Assembly: GCF_039538365.1 (NCBI RefSeq)
Contig: NZ_BAABCA010000004.1
Coordinates: forward strand, 434,001 to 498,000
Source of the DNA: Postechiella marina
Lineage (GTDB): Bacteria > Bacteroidota > Bacteroidia > Flavobacteriales > Flavobacteriaceae
Direction of reading: 5' to 3'
Length of the DNA stretch: 64,000 bases
The first letter of the stretch is position 1, and every line of letters begins with the position of its first letter. The position numbers were made by a program, and so were the translations under genes. Below the pieces are notes generated by a model. The model was not told the origin of the DNA. It made no database searches and saw only the letters and a program-made list of their open reading frames with translations. Below, piece after piece: positions 1 through 10,513 of the stretch.

Positions 1-738
1 TTCTGTAACCGCATCTTCGTCTGTATGATCTGTTCTTTTTTCTGTAGTTAAATCGCCAGACTCATTATACGTATACTCGTAGGTGTAAGTAGGTGTACCA
101 TCAACTGTATAATTGGCTTTTGTAATTTTTCCATCCTCGTAAGTATACATAGTACTTTCGTTAGATGCTTCTACTTTTTTCTCTACAACTTGGTTTTTAT
201 CGTCGTAAACTAAAGTAAAAACTGTAGTAGAAATTTCTCCCCAATCGTTTACTTCTTTAGATATTTGACTCACAAAATTAGCTTCATTGTAAGCGTAAGT
301 AGAAGTTGAATTTTCGCCATATAAATCGGCAAGCACATAAGTTTCTAATCTAGAACCACTACCAACTTCACCTTTTACATTTATAGTTACTGTATAATCT
401 TTAGTAACATCACCATCTTCTGCAGTTACTGTAAACGTTTTAGCTTCGCCATCTACAAAAGTAATTTCTGAACCAGAAACAGGAGAGACTGTTGCGTTTT
501 CTGAAACTAAAATGGTTGGTACAACTGCTGTTAAACTTGTACCGAATGGTACAGAAACGGTAATATTTGTTCCTAAATCGTAAGTTATATCATCTGCGCT
601 AACACCATCTATTGCAACAGTAAAATCTGTAATAGTTGCTAAAGACGATAATGTTGGCGAATCGTCGCTACTTGAACAAGACACTGTAGTAATAGCTACC
701 GCTAAAAAAACGCTAAGGATCGAAAAAATTCTCTTCAT
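1..738 (-). CDS. Surface lipoprotein with DUF5018-like domain (partial, C-terminus beyond window)
   Basis: The reading frame is open from the ATG at 738 to base 1, giving 246 codons with no stop, so the C-terminus lies outside the window. The first 21 residues form a lipoprotein signal ending at Cys21 and followed by a Ser/Asp stretch, as in surface-exposed Bacteroidota lipoproteins. Residues about 35-125 look like a bacterial Ig-like, DUF5018-type domain. After that come repeated Tyr/Thr-rich segments (YTYE, YTYN) resembling YD-type repeats. It lies 85 bases downstream of susD on the same strand, so it is probably the last gene of the SusCD operon and a cell-surface binding accessory protein. 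The domain name is a judgement from sequence pattern, not from a search. Confidence 0.7.
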   Translation of the reverse strand, partial: MKRIFSILSVFLAVAITTVSCSSSDDSPTLSSLATITDFTVAIDGVSADDITYDLGTNITVSVPFGTSLTAVVPTILVSENATVSPVSGSEITFVDGEAKTFTVTAEDGDVTKDYTVTINVKGEVGSGSRLETYVLADLYGENSTSTYAYNEANFVSQISKEVNDWGEISTTVFTLVYDDKNQVVEKKVEASNESTMYTYEDGKITKANYTVDGTPTYTYEYTYNESGDLTTEKRTDHTDEDAVTE

Positions 739-823
739 AATTTAAATATTTATTAGGTTTGATTTATCTTTTTAATTGAAATTATAATACATAAGATAAC
801 AATGAACTATAACTGGGGTTTAT

Positions 824-2140
824 TTATAAATTAGGGTTGTTAATAATAGCATCGCTTGGAAAAGGAATAACATAACGTGTATCGTTTTGCTGTAAAGTAT
901 ATATTACTCCATTAAATATTTTTGTTAATTTGGGTTGGGTTGTTCGTCTTAAATCGTTCCAACGTTGCCCTTCTATTGCAAATTCTCTTCGTCGTTCTTC
1001 TAAAATCTCATTGGTTAAACTATCTCCAGATAATGCATTTACTTTTGTTTTAAAAGCATCCCAACCGGCAACGGTGTATCTGTTTTCGGCAAATGCTATT
1101 AATGCTTCTTTAGCCAAATCACCTTCATCTAATTCTGCTAAACTTTCTGCTATAATTAAATGCAATTCTGCAGTTCTAAAAGATATTTTAAACTTTGTTT
1201 CTGCACTTTTGTTAGAACTAAAACTTCCATCTGTATTTTGATTGAAGTAAAGCGAAAAGCGTAAATCTTCAGTTTGGTTATAGGCATCAACTAAGTCTGA
1301 AGAAATTGTCGTGTTGTTAACCATATCGAAATTTGCAATGGTTTCTAACGCTAAAATAGATTCAACAGCATTGTATTCTGAAGGCATGATGCTTACATCT
1401 GTATTTAGGTTTTGTAAATCTGCATGTATTGCTAATGCTTCATTTGCTGCATTTATAGCTTTTTGCCATTCTTGTTGATATAAATAAACACGTGCTTTAA
1501 AGGCTTTTATTGCTACTTTGGAAAACCTGTAATTATACCCTAAATCTTGTTTATCGATATTTAATAAGGCTTCTGCTTGTTCAATATCGTTTAAAATTAA
1601 TGTGTAAACCGCTTCTACTGTTTCTACTGGATAGTTTTTTTCGGCATCGTATTCTATAGTAATTGGCACAGCTGTGTCTGTGTTAGCTGTAGATTTATTG
1701 TAAGGTTTAGCATATAAGTTTACTAGCTCGAAATACTGCATGGCTCTTAAAGCATAAGCCTCGCCTATCAACTGCTCTTTTTCTAACAAATCGCCCTTTA
1801 TGGTAGCTTCACTATTAATAATATGGTTGGTATAAAAAATAGTATTGTATAAGCTGGCGTATGGAAAAACACGGGTTAAAGGGCTCGGGTTATCATCGTT
1901 CCAAATAAAAAGATCTTCGTACTGCTCCACGCCCAACGCTGTAGAACTTAGTGCCAACTCATCGGTTCTATACGTGGTTAACACCTTATGATCTTTAGCT
2001 ATTGAATAAGCTGATGTTAAAAAACTTCGATACTCGTCTACACTTTCTGGTATAACTTGACCTACAGGCTCAATATCTAAGTAATCATCGCAAGAGATAA
2101 AACTTAGGGCTATAAAGGTGATGTATATTATATTTTTCAT
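824..2140 (-). CDS. RagB/SusD family nutrient-uptake outer membrane lipoprotein
   Basis: This 438-residue lipoprotein has its lipobox at ISC-DD (Cys17). The N-terminal part is the helical, TPR-like SusD fold, with a YALRAMQYFELVNLY-type helix near residue 130. The C-terminal signature EERRREFAIEGQRWNDLRR, near residues 380-400, is typical of RagB/SusD. The protein sits as a lid on the SusC channel and captures substrate at the cell surface. It lies 11 bases after susC, the usual arrangement. It is shorter than glycan SusDs (about 500-550 residues) and is coupled to a protease rather than to glycoside hydrolases, which points to peptide or protein substrates (inference). Confidence 0.93.
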   Translation of the reverse strand: MKNIIYITFIALSFISCDDYLDIEPVGQVIPESVDEYRSFLTSAYSIAKDHKVLTTYRTDELALSSTALGVEQYEDLFIWNDDNPSPLTRVFPYASLYNTIFYTNHIINSEATIKGDLLEKEQLIGEAYALRAMQYFELVNLYAKPYNKSTANTDTAVPITIEYDAEKNYPVETVEAVYTLILNDIEQAEALLNIDKQDLGYNYRFSKVAIKAFKARVYLYQQEWQKAINAANEALAIHADLQNLNTDVSIMPSEYNAVESILALETIANFDMVNNTTISSDLVDAYNQTEDLRFSLYFNQNTDGSFSSNKSAETKFKISFRTAELHLIIAESLAELDEGDLAKEALIAFAENRYTVAGWDAFKTKVNALSGDSLTNEILEERRREFAIEGQRWNDLRRTTQPKLTKIFNGVIYTLQQNDTRYVIPFPSDAIINNPNL

Positions 2141-2151
2141 GAAACTCTTTT

Positions 2152-5100
2152 TTAAAAAGAAAGGTTAAATCCTGCTGAAATTATTCTTGGAATAGGCTGT
2201 GCGTATAAACTACCGTAGGTTTCTGGATCGAAAAAACCATCATAATCTGTACCAACAACAAATAGATTACGCCCTTCTATATTAAAACTTAAACTTGATA
2301 GGTTTAGCTTTTCTAATTTAGACTTAGCAACAGCGTAACTTAACTTTATACTGCTTACACGTAGATATGAAATATCTTTTACCCAAATATCTAAATCGTT
2401 ATACGTTTGTCCATCATCGGACGAGTTGAACCAAGTGTACACTAAATCGGTATCGAACCCTGGAGAATTAAGACCTATTAAAGCTGGATAATTTCCTGTG
2501 CCTGCTTTTAAAATATCTGTATTATAGTTGTTACCTGGTTGTGCCAAAGCCATATTGTAACTAGGCGTTGTTTTTACCGTTTGCTTTATATTAAAATTGG
2601 TTAATACCCGTAAATCGAACTGTTTGTATTTAAAGTTATTTCTAAATCCGCCACTAAATTTTGGTGTACCATCGCCCACATAAGAGTATAAATTTCTATG
2701 CTCTTCTCTAGTTAATTGGCTACCATTTGTACCTGCTTCTAAATTGTAAAATTCTACAGCCGATACTTTGTTGCCATCTTTCCAAAACAAAGGCAATCCG
2801 TTACTATCTAATCCTGCTGTTTTAATAGCAAAAATGGCATTTACACTATAGCCTTTTAAAGACGGTTTAAAGTCTTCTTCTCTAATCTCAATATCGTCTA
2901 CAATACTTTTATTATGCGAAATGTTTAATCCGCTTGTCCATTTAAAATTTGGCGTATTTATGTTTGTTGTGTTTATAGATAATTCGAACCCATCGTTACT
3001 AACCGTAGCCCAATTGGTATTTATAAAATTGTAACCACTCTCTAATGGCACCGATCTTAAACCTATTAAATCTGTACTTTTTCTTGAGTAATAATCTCCA
3101 GAGATATAAATTTTATTATTTAGTAAACCTAAATCTAAACCTATGTTAGACGAGGTGGTTTTTTCCCATCTTAAATTACCATTAGGAGCATTTAAAGCTC
3201 TAATAATTTCCTCGCTTACACCAGGTAAAATAGATGTGTTGTAGTACTCGCCAATTACAAAAGGTGAAGTTGATTTATCTATATTTCCTTGTACACCGTA
3301 AGACGCTCTAAGCTTTAAATCGCTAATGGCATCCATGTTATCCATAAAGTCTTCTTTATAAACATTCCAAGAACCTGCAAAAGACCAAATAGGGAGATAT
3401 CTGTATTTAGGATTTACCCCAAATAGGTTAGAACCGTCATACCTTAAACTACCAAATACGGTATATTTTTTATTGTACGTATAACTCGCTGTTCCAAAAA
3501 ATGAAGCATAAGCATTTTCGCTATAAGTTTTGTTATAAGTTTCGAACAAAGCATTTGTTAAAGCACGCTCGTCTGTAATAGGAACCGTAGTTAATGTGTT
3601 TGAATTATACCCAAAACCTTTGGCATGAATTTCTGTTCTATCATTTCTTCTAAACTCTGTACCCAACATAACATCGAGCTCATGTATATCGTTAAAAGAT
3701 GTATTGTAATTTGCTGTAGTTTTCCAGTTGTACTGAAAAGCATCGGCATCCCAATTTTGAATAATTCCGCCTTTTGGCATATAATACGATACACCTGAAC
3801 CTGTTAAATACTGCGATCTTTGCTCGTACTTTCTTGTATAATAACTTGCCTCGTCACTAAACTTTTCAGTTTTATCAAAATCGAGTTGTAACCCTAATTG
3901 AGTTGTAAAATGAATATCATCATTCAATTGATAATCAACATCAAAAATAGCTTTCAACGAGCTTGACACTAAATCGTAATTTGTGTTTTCTCTTTCTTCT
4001 AAAATATTATAATCTAGATTTAAGTCCGATCGCTCTACTAAATCTGGGTCGTAAACATAATTCCCATTTTCATCTTTAATTTGTAAATACGGATTGGCAT
4101 TTCGAGCGTAGTACGACGGATTTGTATAAGCATCTGCTCCTGTAATATAAGACGATGTTTTGTTTTGGCTACCAAATAAAGCAACCCCAACTTTTAACTT
4201 ATCGTTTATTTTAAAATTATCTTTTAATGTAATGTTATATCGTTTTTGCCCTGTGCCCTTAGTTGCTCCTTTTTCATCAAAAAGACCTACCGAAAAATAG
4301 TAATCGTTATTATCATTTCCGCCAGAAATACTTACACCGTATTGCTGATTTACTGCCATTTGATATAGCTCGTCTCCCCAGTTAGTATTGGTGTTCTTTA
4401 AATTATTAATTTCATTTTGAGCATTGGTAGAAATACTTGCAAAGCCATTATCTCTATAGTTATTATACTCACCATAATTATTTAAAATTCTAGCTACGCC
4501 ACCACGATCTTGCTGATAATTTAAATCTGAACGCCCTGCTAAAAACAACTCAAAATCTACTTTTTGAGAAGAATCCATTAAATTCAACTTACTAAAATCT
4601 GGTTTCTGTGTTACAAATACATTTGCATTTACATTAACACGCATGGCACCTTTTTTCCCCTTTTTACTGGTTACAACAATAACACCATTTGCAGCTCTAG
4701 CACCGTAAATTGAAGTTGCAGATGCATCTTTTAAAACCGTAATACTTTCAATATCTTCTGGATTTAAACCCGCTATTGGATACGATTGAAGGTTATCAAT
4801 ATTATCTTTATCTCTAAAATCTTGAGGAATGTCGTTTCCTTCTAAAGGAATACCATCTAAAACCCATAAAGGATCTGAAGATCCATTTAACGTAGCGGTT
4901 CCTCTTATAGAAATTTTAGCTGGCGCACCAGGACCACCACTTGTTGGCTGTATAACCACACCTGCCAATTGCCCAACCAACATTTGATCTACACTAGCAA
5001 CACCTGCTTGGTTTATATCTTCCATGTCTACTTTAGCGTAAGCAGAGGTCATTTTTCGTTTTTCAATTTTTTGATACCCTGTTAAAACAACTTCTTGTAA

Positions 5101-5445
5101 ACTTTCTAAACTTTCTTTAAGAGCAATAGATATATTACCGGTTATGCTTGAAACATCAACTTTTTCTGTTTCATACCCCATATAAGACACCATAATAAAC
5201 TTAATATCGGTTCCTATTTTTAAAGAAAACTCCCCATCAAAATTAGTTGTGGTTCCTAACATAGAACCTTGAATAACACCTTTGGTATTTGTCTCGTTAC
5301 CTATAATGGCAGATGATACATAAACCGACGCCCCAACTATTGGCATTTGCAACTTAGCATCTATTACTTTTCCTTCTATCACTTTTTCTTGCTGAGCAAA
5401 AAGTAAGCTTGGAATAAAAATTAATAAGCATATTAAATTTCTCAT
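2152..5445 (-). CDS. SusC/RagA family TonB-linked outer membrane transporter
   Basis: The product has 1,097 residues. It has a signal peptide (cleavage after FAQ, about residue 18), a carboxypeptidase-regulatory-like domain (about 22-115), a TonB plug (about 125-265, with the family motifs VDQMLVGQLAGV, SIRGTATLNG and SIYGARAANGVIVVTSKKG) and a long beta-barrel ending in the aromatic C-terminal strand ISAGFNLSF. It forms the TonB-energised channel under the SusD lid. It starts 3 bases after the metalloprotease stop, so protease, channel and lid are translated from one message. An insertion of about 15 residues (near residues 50-65, NETNTKGVIQGSMLG) lengthens a loop of the regulatory domain compared with the usual family pattern. 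Confidence 0.95.
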   Translation of the reverse strand: MRNLICLLIFIPSLLFAQQEKVIEGKVIDAKLQMPIVGASVYVSSAIIGNETNTKGVIQGSMLGTTTNFDGEFSLKIGTDIKFIMVSYMGYETEKVDVSSITGNISIALKESLESLQEVVLTGYQKIEKRKMTSAYAKVDMEDINQAGVASVDQMLVGQLAGVVIQPTSGGPGAPAKISIRGTATLNGSSDPLWVLDGIPLEGNDIPQDFRDKDNIDNLQSYPIAGLNPEDIESITVLKDASATSIYGARAANGVIVVTSKKGKKGAMRVNVNANVFVTQKPDFSKLNLMDSSQKVDFELFLAGRSDLNYQQDRGGVARILNNYGEYNNYRDNGFASISTNAQNEINNLKNTNTNWGDELYQMAVNQQYGVSISGGNDNNDYYFSVGLFDEKGATKGTGQKRYNITLKDNFKINDKLKVGVALFGSQNKTSSYITGADAYTNPSYYARNANPYLQIKDENGNYVYDPDLVERSDLNLDYNILEERENTNYDLVSSSLKAIFDVDYQLNDDIHFTTQLGLQLDFDKTEKFSDEASYYTRKYEQRSQYLTGSGVSYYMPKGGIIQNWDADAFQYNWKTTANYNTSFNDIHELDVMLGTEFRRNDRTEIHAKGFGYNSNTLTTVPITDERALTNALFETYNKTYSENAYASFFGTASYTYNKKYTVFGSLRYDGSNLFGVNPKYRYLPIWSFAGSWNVYKEDFMDNMDAISDLKLRASYGVQGNIDKSTSPFVIGEYYNTSILPGVSEEIIRALNAPNGNLRWEKTTSSNIGLDLGLLNNKIYISGDYYSRKSTDLIGLRSVPLESGYNFINTNWATVSNDGFELSINTTNINTPNFKWTSGLNISHNKSIVDDIEIREEDFKPSLKGYSVNAIFAIKTAGLDSNGLPLFWKDGNKVSAVEFYNLEAGTNGSQLTREEHRNLYSYVGDGTPKFSGGFRNNFKYKQFDLRVLTNFNIKQTVKTTPSYNMALAQPGNNYNTDILKAGTGNYPALIGLNSPGFDTDLVYTWFNSSDDGQTYNDLDIWVKDISYLRVSSIKLSYAVAKSKLEKLNLSSLSFNIEGRNLFVVGTDYDGFFDPETYGSLYAQPIPRIISAGFNLSF

Positions 5446-5448
5446 TCG

Positions 5449-8004
5449 TTAATTTTTCAAATTATATTCAATTCTTGCTATTAAGTCTCTGTAATGCGAC
5501 TTTGTAGCTCTATCTCCTCTATTCTGTTTTTTCTTTAAAAGTTTGAGTACTTTTTCTAGTGCCGATCTTTTACTTGTTGCAATATCTGCTACCCTTGGCA
5601 AGTATGAAAAATGCACATTTTTAAAGTTATTAGAGTCGCTAGCAAGTGTTTTTTCTTTTGTTTTTTCTAATAACTTATTTCTATCTACAGTTAGTACATC
5701 GATGTAATTTTTTTGTGTAATACGCTCGAACATATCTAATGATTTACCTTGCTCTGTTTTTTCAAAAATGGCATCGAATAACCTATCGAATAAATAGGCT
5801 TCTGTAAAAATGTCTTCTCCATCTTTAACAAGCACTTCGTTTTCTGTAATTCGCATTAATCTATCGGTCTTTACCAAAGCATAAATAACATTGGTTTGAT
5901 GAATACGTAACATTGAAACTGGAGAATAATAACGCTCGCCATCTGGAGCATCTCTTACAGCAAAAACTTTATTTATAATATCTGGTGTAAACAACCATTT
6001 TTGAGGTAGAACTGCATGTTTTATTAAATAATCTAAAGCATCTTTTTGCATCTTTGCAGACACTGGACTAAAGGTGTTTTTTCCATCGCCATAAACAGTA
6101 TTATTAATATAAACACCACCAATATTAGCCATAACATGGTTATTATACGTTCCCCATTGATCGATAACCGCCTTATATAATTTTGAAGCCTTGTAGTAAT
6201 CTTGCCCTTCTTCTTCTGTCCAATCTAGAATGTTAGGCAGTATTCTTTTTAAATTTTTAAGTCCGTATTCACTAGCTTTTACAGCGTTATCTCCCAAATC
6301 TTCACTTTGAGATCTTGGGTCTATAACATCGCCTTGCTGCGGACCATAAAAGTACAAGGCATCGTTTTCGTGCTTACGAATCCATTGGTTTAAAACAGGT
6401 ATTTCTTGGTGAGCAGATGTTTTATCCATCCATCTGTAACCCCAATCGATAGCATACTTATCGTACACTCCAATTTTAGGGGTGATATCTGTAATATTAT
6501 CTTCGGGTTGTGCAACATAATTAAATCGGGCATAATCCATAATAGAAGGCGCTGTTCCTCCCATTTTAGAAGTAAAAGTTTTAGATCGTAAAGAATCTAC
6601 CGGGTAACTGTAAGACGACCCCATGTTATGCTTTAACCCAAAGGTATGTCCAACTTCGTGCGAAGACACAAAACGAATGGCTTCTCCCATATGTGCATCA
6701 GAAAATTTATTTGCTCTAGCTTTAGCATCAATAGGTCCTGTTTGTACACGAATCCATGAGTGCAAACCTTTCATTAAATTATGCCACCAAATAATATCTG
6801 ATTCTAAAATTTCTCCACTTCTAGGATCTACGATAGATGGTCCCATAGCATTTTGTTTTTCTGATGCTGCATAAGTTATTACCGAATACCTCACGTCGTC
6901 TGCATCAAAATCTTTATCGTCTTTAGTAGGAAACTTTACTTTAAGCACATTTTTAAAACCTGCTGCTTCAAAAGCTACATTCCAATCGTAAACGCCTTGC
7001 TCTATATACGGTCGCCATTGTTTAGGTGTTGCAGGATCTAAATAATAAACAATAGGCTTTTTAGGCTCTACCAATTCACCTTGCTTATATTTTTCTATAT
7101 CTTCAACTTTAGGCTCTAATCGCCATCTAGTAATCATGCCTCTAGACTCTACCTCTTGTTGTGCATCAGAAAAATAATCCATTGGTTTTGTAAAGTATCC
7201 AATGCGTTTATCAGAAAAACGAGGTTTCATAACATCTTTTGGTAATAAAACAATATTAGTAGTAACACCAACAGACAAAGGCAATGCAGCACTACCACCT
7301 TCGCTTACAGAAGTTGTTATTAAAGATTTAACAACGACATTCTCTGGAAAAGATTTTATACTTTCTAAAATAGACAGATTTGTTTTTACACTTCCGCCCA
7401 AACCAATATTGGTAAGCAAATCGCTAAAACTCTTCTCTTTGCCATTAAAAATTTTATTCACTTTAATAAACACCGAAGTAGAATCTGTGTTTTTAGTTTC
7501 TATTTTAAATTCTTCTATAATCGACTCGCCAAAATTATCTTTAACAGAAAGTGTAATAGCATCATCTTTGGGAGATTGAACACGAGGATTTACCGTTTTT
7601 ACCCATATTTTATCTAAAATAGAATCTCTGTAAAAACGAATTAATTTAGTTTCAAACGTCATACCTTTATTTAAACCATGACCGTTTAACGCATAAGGCA
7701 CGCTAGACACTTTATTTACAACCAGTAAATCTCTTGCTAGTAACGAATCTGGCACTTCAAAAAAGTAATCTTCTTTTATAGAATACACATTAAACAATCC
7801 TGTTTTTACATGCCCTTCTTTTAAAAACTTCTCGTAGGATAGCTTTTTATCATCAGAAAACTTTAAAGAGTCTTTTTCTACGCTATTATCTTCTTTAGAT
7901 GTTTCTTTTTTATCTTGAGCAAAGCCAGAAAAACTTGAAAGCATTAAAACAAAAAGAATTAAAAATCGAGCCATTAATTCACCTTTTAGGGAAGAGGTTT
8001 TCAT
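5449..8004 (-). CDS. Secreted zinc-dependent metalloprotease (DUF5117/DUF4953 type)
   Basis: The product is 851 residues from the first ATG. A second in-frame ATG at 7974 (MARFLILF...) starts a cleaner signal peptide ending SGFAQ and has an AAGGTGA stretch just before it, so it may be the true start. The extended zinc motif HEVGHTFGLKH lies at about residues 448-458, two His plus the third His ligand of metzincins, and is followed by a Met-containing segment (SIMDYARFNY) that resembles a Met-turn. Family members are periplasmic or surface peptidases encoded beside SusC/SusD pairs. It is the first gene of the SusCD operon, so it probably cuts proteins into peptides that the SusCD complex imports. 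The substrate is unknown. Confidence 0.88.
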   Translation of the reverse strand: MKTSSLKGELMARFLILFVLMLSSFSGFAQDKKETSKEDNSVEKDSLKFSDDKKLSYEKFLKEGHVKTGLFNVYSIKEDYFFEVPDSLLARDLLVVNKVSSVPYALNGHGLNKGMTFETKLIRFYRDSILDKIWVKTVNPRVQSPKDDAITLSVKDNFGESIIEEFKIETKNTDSTSVFIKVNKIFNGKEKSFSDLLTNIGLGGSVKTNLSILESIKSFPENVVVKSLITTSVSEGGSAALPLSVGVTTNIVLLPKDVMKPRFSDKRIGYFTKPMDYFSDAQQEVESRGMITRWRLEPKVEDIEKYKQGELVEPKKPIVYYLDPATPKQWRPYIEQGVYDWNVAFEAAGFKNVLKVKFPTKDDKDFDADDVRYSVITYAASEKQNAMGPSIVDPRSGEILESDIIWWHNLMKGLHSWIRVQTGPIDAKARANKFSDAHMGEAIRFVSSHEVGHTFGLKHNMGSSYSYPVDSLRSKTFTSKMGGTAPSIMDYARFNYVAQPEDNITDITPKIGVYDKYAIDWGYRWMDKTSAHQEIPVLNQWIRKHENDALYFYGPQQGDVIDPRSQSEDLGDNAVKASEYGLKNLKRILPNILDWTEEEGQDYYKASKLYKAVIDQWGTYNNHVMANIGGVYINNTVYGDGKNTFSPVSAKMQKDALDYLIKHAVLPQKWLFTPDIINKVFAVRDAPDGERYYSPVSMLRIHQTNVIYALVKTDRLMRITENEVLVKDGEDIFTEAYLFDRLFDAIFEKTEQGKSLDMFERITQKNYIDVLTVDRNKLLEKTKEKTLASDSNNFKNVHFSYLPRVADIATSKRSALEKVLKLLKKKQNRGDRATKSHYRDLIARIEYNLKN

Positions 8005-8100
8005 AAATGATATTATTAAAACATCAAATTTGCATTAAATGAATAGTTTATTAAAACAGAATGGAGTGAACTCACTTAAGAGCAGAGTGAAATGAAGTTT

Positions 8101-9738
8101 TTAAGCTATATATGGCAAATTACACACAAATTCATCGTCTAAAACCTCAGTTTTAAAGGTAAAAATTTGATAATATTGATAGGTATTTGCTAAATAATTG
8201 AGTCCTATTTGGTGACTATCCTTAGATTTCACCTTTCTTGGTGTAAAGTTATTTTTTACAATAATTCTGTCTTCATTTATTATAATTTTAATATGTAGTG
8301 GATTTTTTTTCGTGATTTCGTTATGTTTTATAGCATTTTCAACCAAGGTTTCTAAAGACAAAAACGGAATCTTTTTTAATAAAATTTTATCATCACAATT
8401 ATTTACAATGGACACCTTCAAACTTTTATTAAATCTAATTTCTTGTAAAAAAGTATATTGCTCTAAAAAGGTTATTTCTTTTTTTAAGGTTATTAAGTTT
8501 CCCTCTTTATTATCTAACAGATACCTGTAAACATCTGCCAGTTTCAATACAAATTGTTGAGATAATTCGGGGTTTAAATCGATTAAAACATGTAAAGAAT
8601 TTAAACTATTGAATAAAAAATGAGGATTAACTTTTTTCTTTAATTGATTTAACTGAAGTACTGCATTTTCTTTTTGATACTTTTCGTTTACATGTGCTAG
8701 CTGCTCCTTTTCTTCTACAACTTTTAAATTTTGAACATATTCTTTTTTAAGTTGTACTCTAGAAATTATAAGAAGCAACATAAACGTAGAAAAAGCCAAA
8801 ACACTAATCCATGAAAAATATTCTCGAACATTTTTTTTAGTTTCTTTTAAATGAATATCTACCGGAAAATTAACAACAACTATTAAAGACGTATCATCAA
8901 TATTAACCGCATCGTAATAACGTAAAACCTCTAACCCTAAATAACTTGAAGTAGCACTGTCTTTTAAAGTATTTACATTATTAGATGCATAATACCCATT
9001 AACCTTAAATACGCTTTCTAAAATTTGATTAATAGACACTTTATTAAAATAAGAGTCTATTTTCTTTCCTATGTAAGCTGTATCTGGATGTAATAAACAA
9101 ATTCCATCTTTATTAACCACTACTGTATAACCACCATCACCTTTATAAGTTTCGGAGTAATAACTCCAGAATGCCATTAAATCTACATCATAACCAATAA
9201 CAGCGATATTATTGTTTGGCAACTGTTTTGCATACAGCTTTCTATTAATTACCCCATTCTTTTTTGCAATTATGGTATCCATTAAAAACTCGTTATCTTT
9301 AAAAGATATTTTTTTTAAAATGGTATGTATCTCTTTTTGGTATAACGTATCTTTTATATTAAAGAAATGTGTGTTACGCCCTTGATTATTATCTACAAAA
9401 GACACAAAACTATTACCAATACTATGATGCTCTAAAGCTAAATCTGCAGTAAAAAGCAGCTTTTCTTTTAAAGAGTTAAATGTATTTTTTTGAGTGTTTT
9501 GAAGAATACTTCGCGAATTCTCTAAAGTGCTATTTAGTTTATTAAATTCGAAAGCAATAATGTTTTTCTTAGAATTTAAATTACCCTGAATAACATCTTG
9601 TGTTAAATTTTCTGTAACCGTTGTTATTTTTGGAGTAATTAGAGAACTCCCAATAAAATAAACAGCAATAAGCAGAATACTTATGTATAAATATTTTTGA
9701 TGCTGCTTTAAACGGTTCTTTAATTTAATCTCTTGCAT
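8101..9738 (-). CDS. LytS/YehU-type sensor histidine kinase with extracytoplasmic cache-like domain
   Basis: Two membrane segments (about residues 14-33 and 307-328) flank a periplasmic region of some 270 residues that looks like a cache-type sensor (GYTVVVNKDGICLLHPD near the middle). The cytoplasmic part begins with a coiled coil and carries the His_kinase motif KKKVNPHFLFNSLN, with the phospho-accepting His near residue 374. It ends with a short ATPase domain (N-box ETLVENAIKHN). This kinase class pairs with LytTR regulators, and the partner is encoded 1 base upstream. The pair lies upstream of the metalloprotease-SusCD operon on the same strand, so it may control that operon (inference from position only). 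Confidence 0.9.
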   Translation of the reverse strand: MQEIKLKNRLKQHQKYLYISILLIAVYFIGSSLITPKITTVTENLTQDVIQGNLNSKKNIIAFEFNKLNSTLENSRSILQNTQKNTFNSLKEKLLFTADLALEHHSIGNSFVSFVDNNQGRNTHFFNIKDTLYQKEIHTILKKISFKDNEFLMDTIIAKKNGVINRKLYAKQLPNNNIAVIGYDVDLMAFWSYYSETYKGDGGYTVVVNKDGICLLHPDTAYIGKKIDSYFNKVSINQILESVFKVNGYYASNNVNTLKDSATSSYLGLEVLRYYDAVNIDDTSLIVVVNFPVDIHLKETKKNVREYFSWISVLAFSTFMLLLIISRVQLKKEYVQNLKVVEEKEQLAHVNEKYQKENAVLQLNQLKKKVNPHFLFNSLNSLHVLIDLNPELSQQFVLKLADVYRYLLDNKEGNLITLKKEITFLEQYTFLQEIRFNKSLKVSIVNNCDDKILLKKIPFLSLETLVENAIKHNEITKKNPLHIKIIINEDRIIVKNNFTPRKVKSKDSHQIGLNYLANTYQYYQIFTFKTEVLDDEFVCNLPYIA

Positions 9739-9739
9739 A

Positions 9740-10513
9740 TTAATTATTTAACCATTTTTTAAAAGCAGCAACCACCTTCGAACTTATTAATATAAAATCG
9801 TTAATATTTGGAGATGGTTCTAATTCTATTTTTAATCTATTCTGACTATACTTTACAATCGTTTTTATAGCACTATGACTAATAATAAATTTTCTATTTA
9901 TTTTAAAAAAATCTTTTTTAGATAATTTCAAGTCTAAGTTAAGAATGGTATCGTCGTATAAATAACTCTTGCCATTGGTTGTAAATAAAAAAAGTGATTT
10001 ATTTTCTGCCATAAAATACGCAATTTCCTTTTTAGTAATAGATAGTAACTTTTCTCCTCTAGACACTAAAAACCGCTCCTGCTCTACTATATTTTCATTT
10101 GTGTTTTTTAGATGCGATAGCAAATTTTCTAAATCGTTATAATTGTTTTTTGGAGTAGTAGCCTTATAATTTGAATACTTTTCTAAAGCTGTGTTTAGCT
10201 TATCTTTATTATATGGTTTTAATAAATAATCTATAGCAAAAAACTGAAAAGACTGTATAGCATATTGATCGAATGCTGTTGTAAAAATAATTGGAGTACT
10301 GATATTTAAATTTTGAAATATCTCAAAACTTTCACCATCTCCCAAGTGAATATCGCTTAAAATTAAATCGCAACTATTTTGCTTAAACCAAGCCATAGAT
10401 TGCTCAACACTTTCTAATCTCTTTTTTATATGAATAGAAAAATCACTTTGCAATAATAATTTCTCTAAAGATTCTGCAGCTAAATCTTCATCTTCAATAA
10501 TAACAACATCCAT
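9740..10513 (-). CDS. LytTR-family response regulator
   Basis: The 257-residue protein has an N-terminal receiver domain (about 1-115). It shows the acidic pocket IEDED at 7-11, the phospho-acceptor Asp54 in LILSDIHLGDG, and the conserved Lys in YLLKPYNKDKL. The C-terminal LytTR DNA-binding domain spans about 150-255 (FLVSRGEKLLSI, INRKFIISHSAI). It is co-transcribed with the histidine kinase that follows 1 base later. LytTR regulators bind direct repeats upstream of target genes and activate secretion or nutrient genes. The target is probably the adjacent protease-SusCD operon, but I could not identify a LytTR box with confidence. Confidence 0.93.
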   Translation of the reverse strand: MDVVIIEDEDLAAESLEKLLLQSDFSIHIKKRLESVEQSMAWFKQNSCDLILSDIHLGDGESFEIFQNLNISTPIIFTTAFDQYAIQSFQFFAIDYLLKPYNKDKLNTALEKYSNYKATTPKNNYNDLENLLSHLKNTNENIVEQERFLVSRGEKLLSITKKEIAYFMAENKSLFLFTTNGKSYLYDDTILNLDLKLSKKDFFKINRKFIISHSAIKTIVKYSQNRLKIELEPSPNINDFILISSKVVAAFKKWLNN

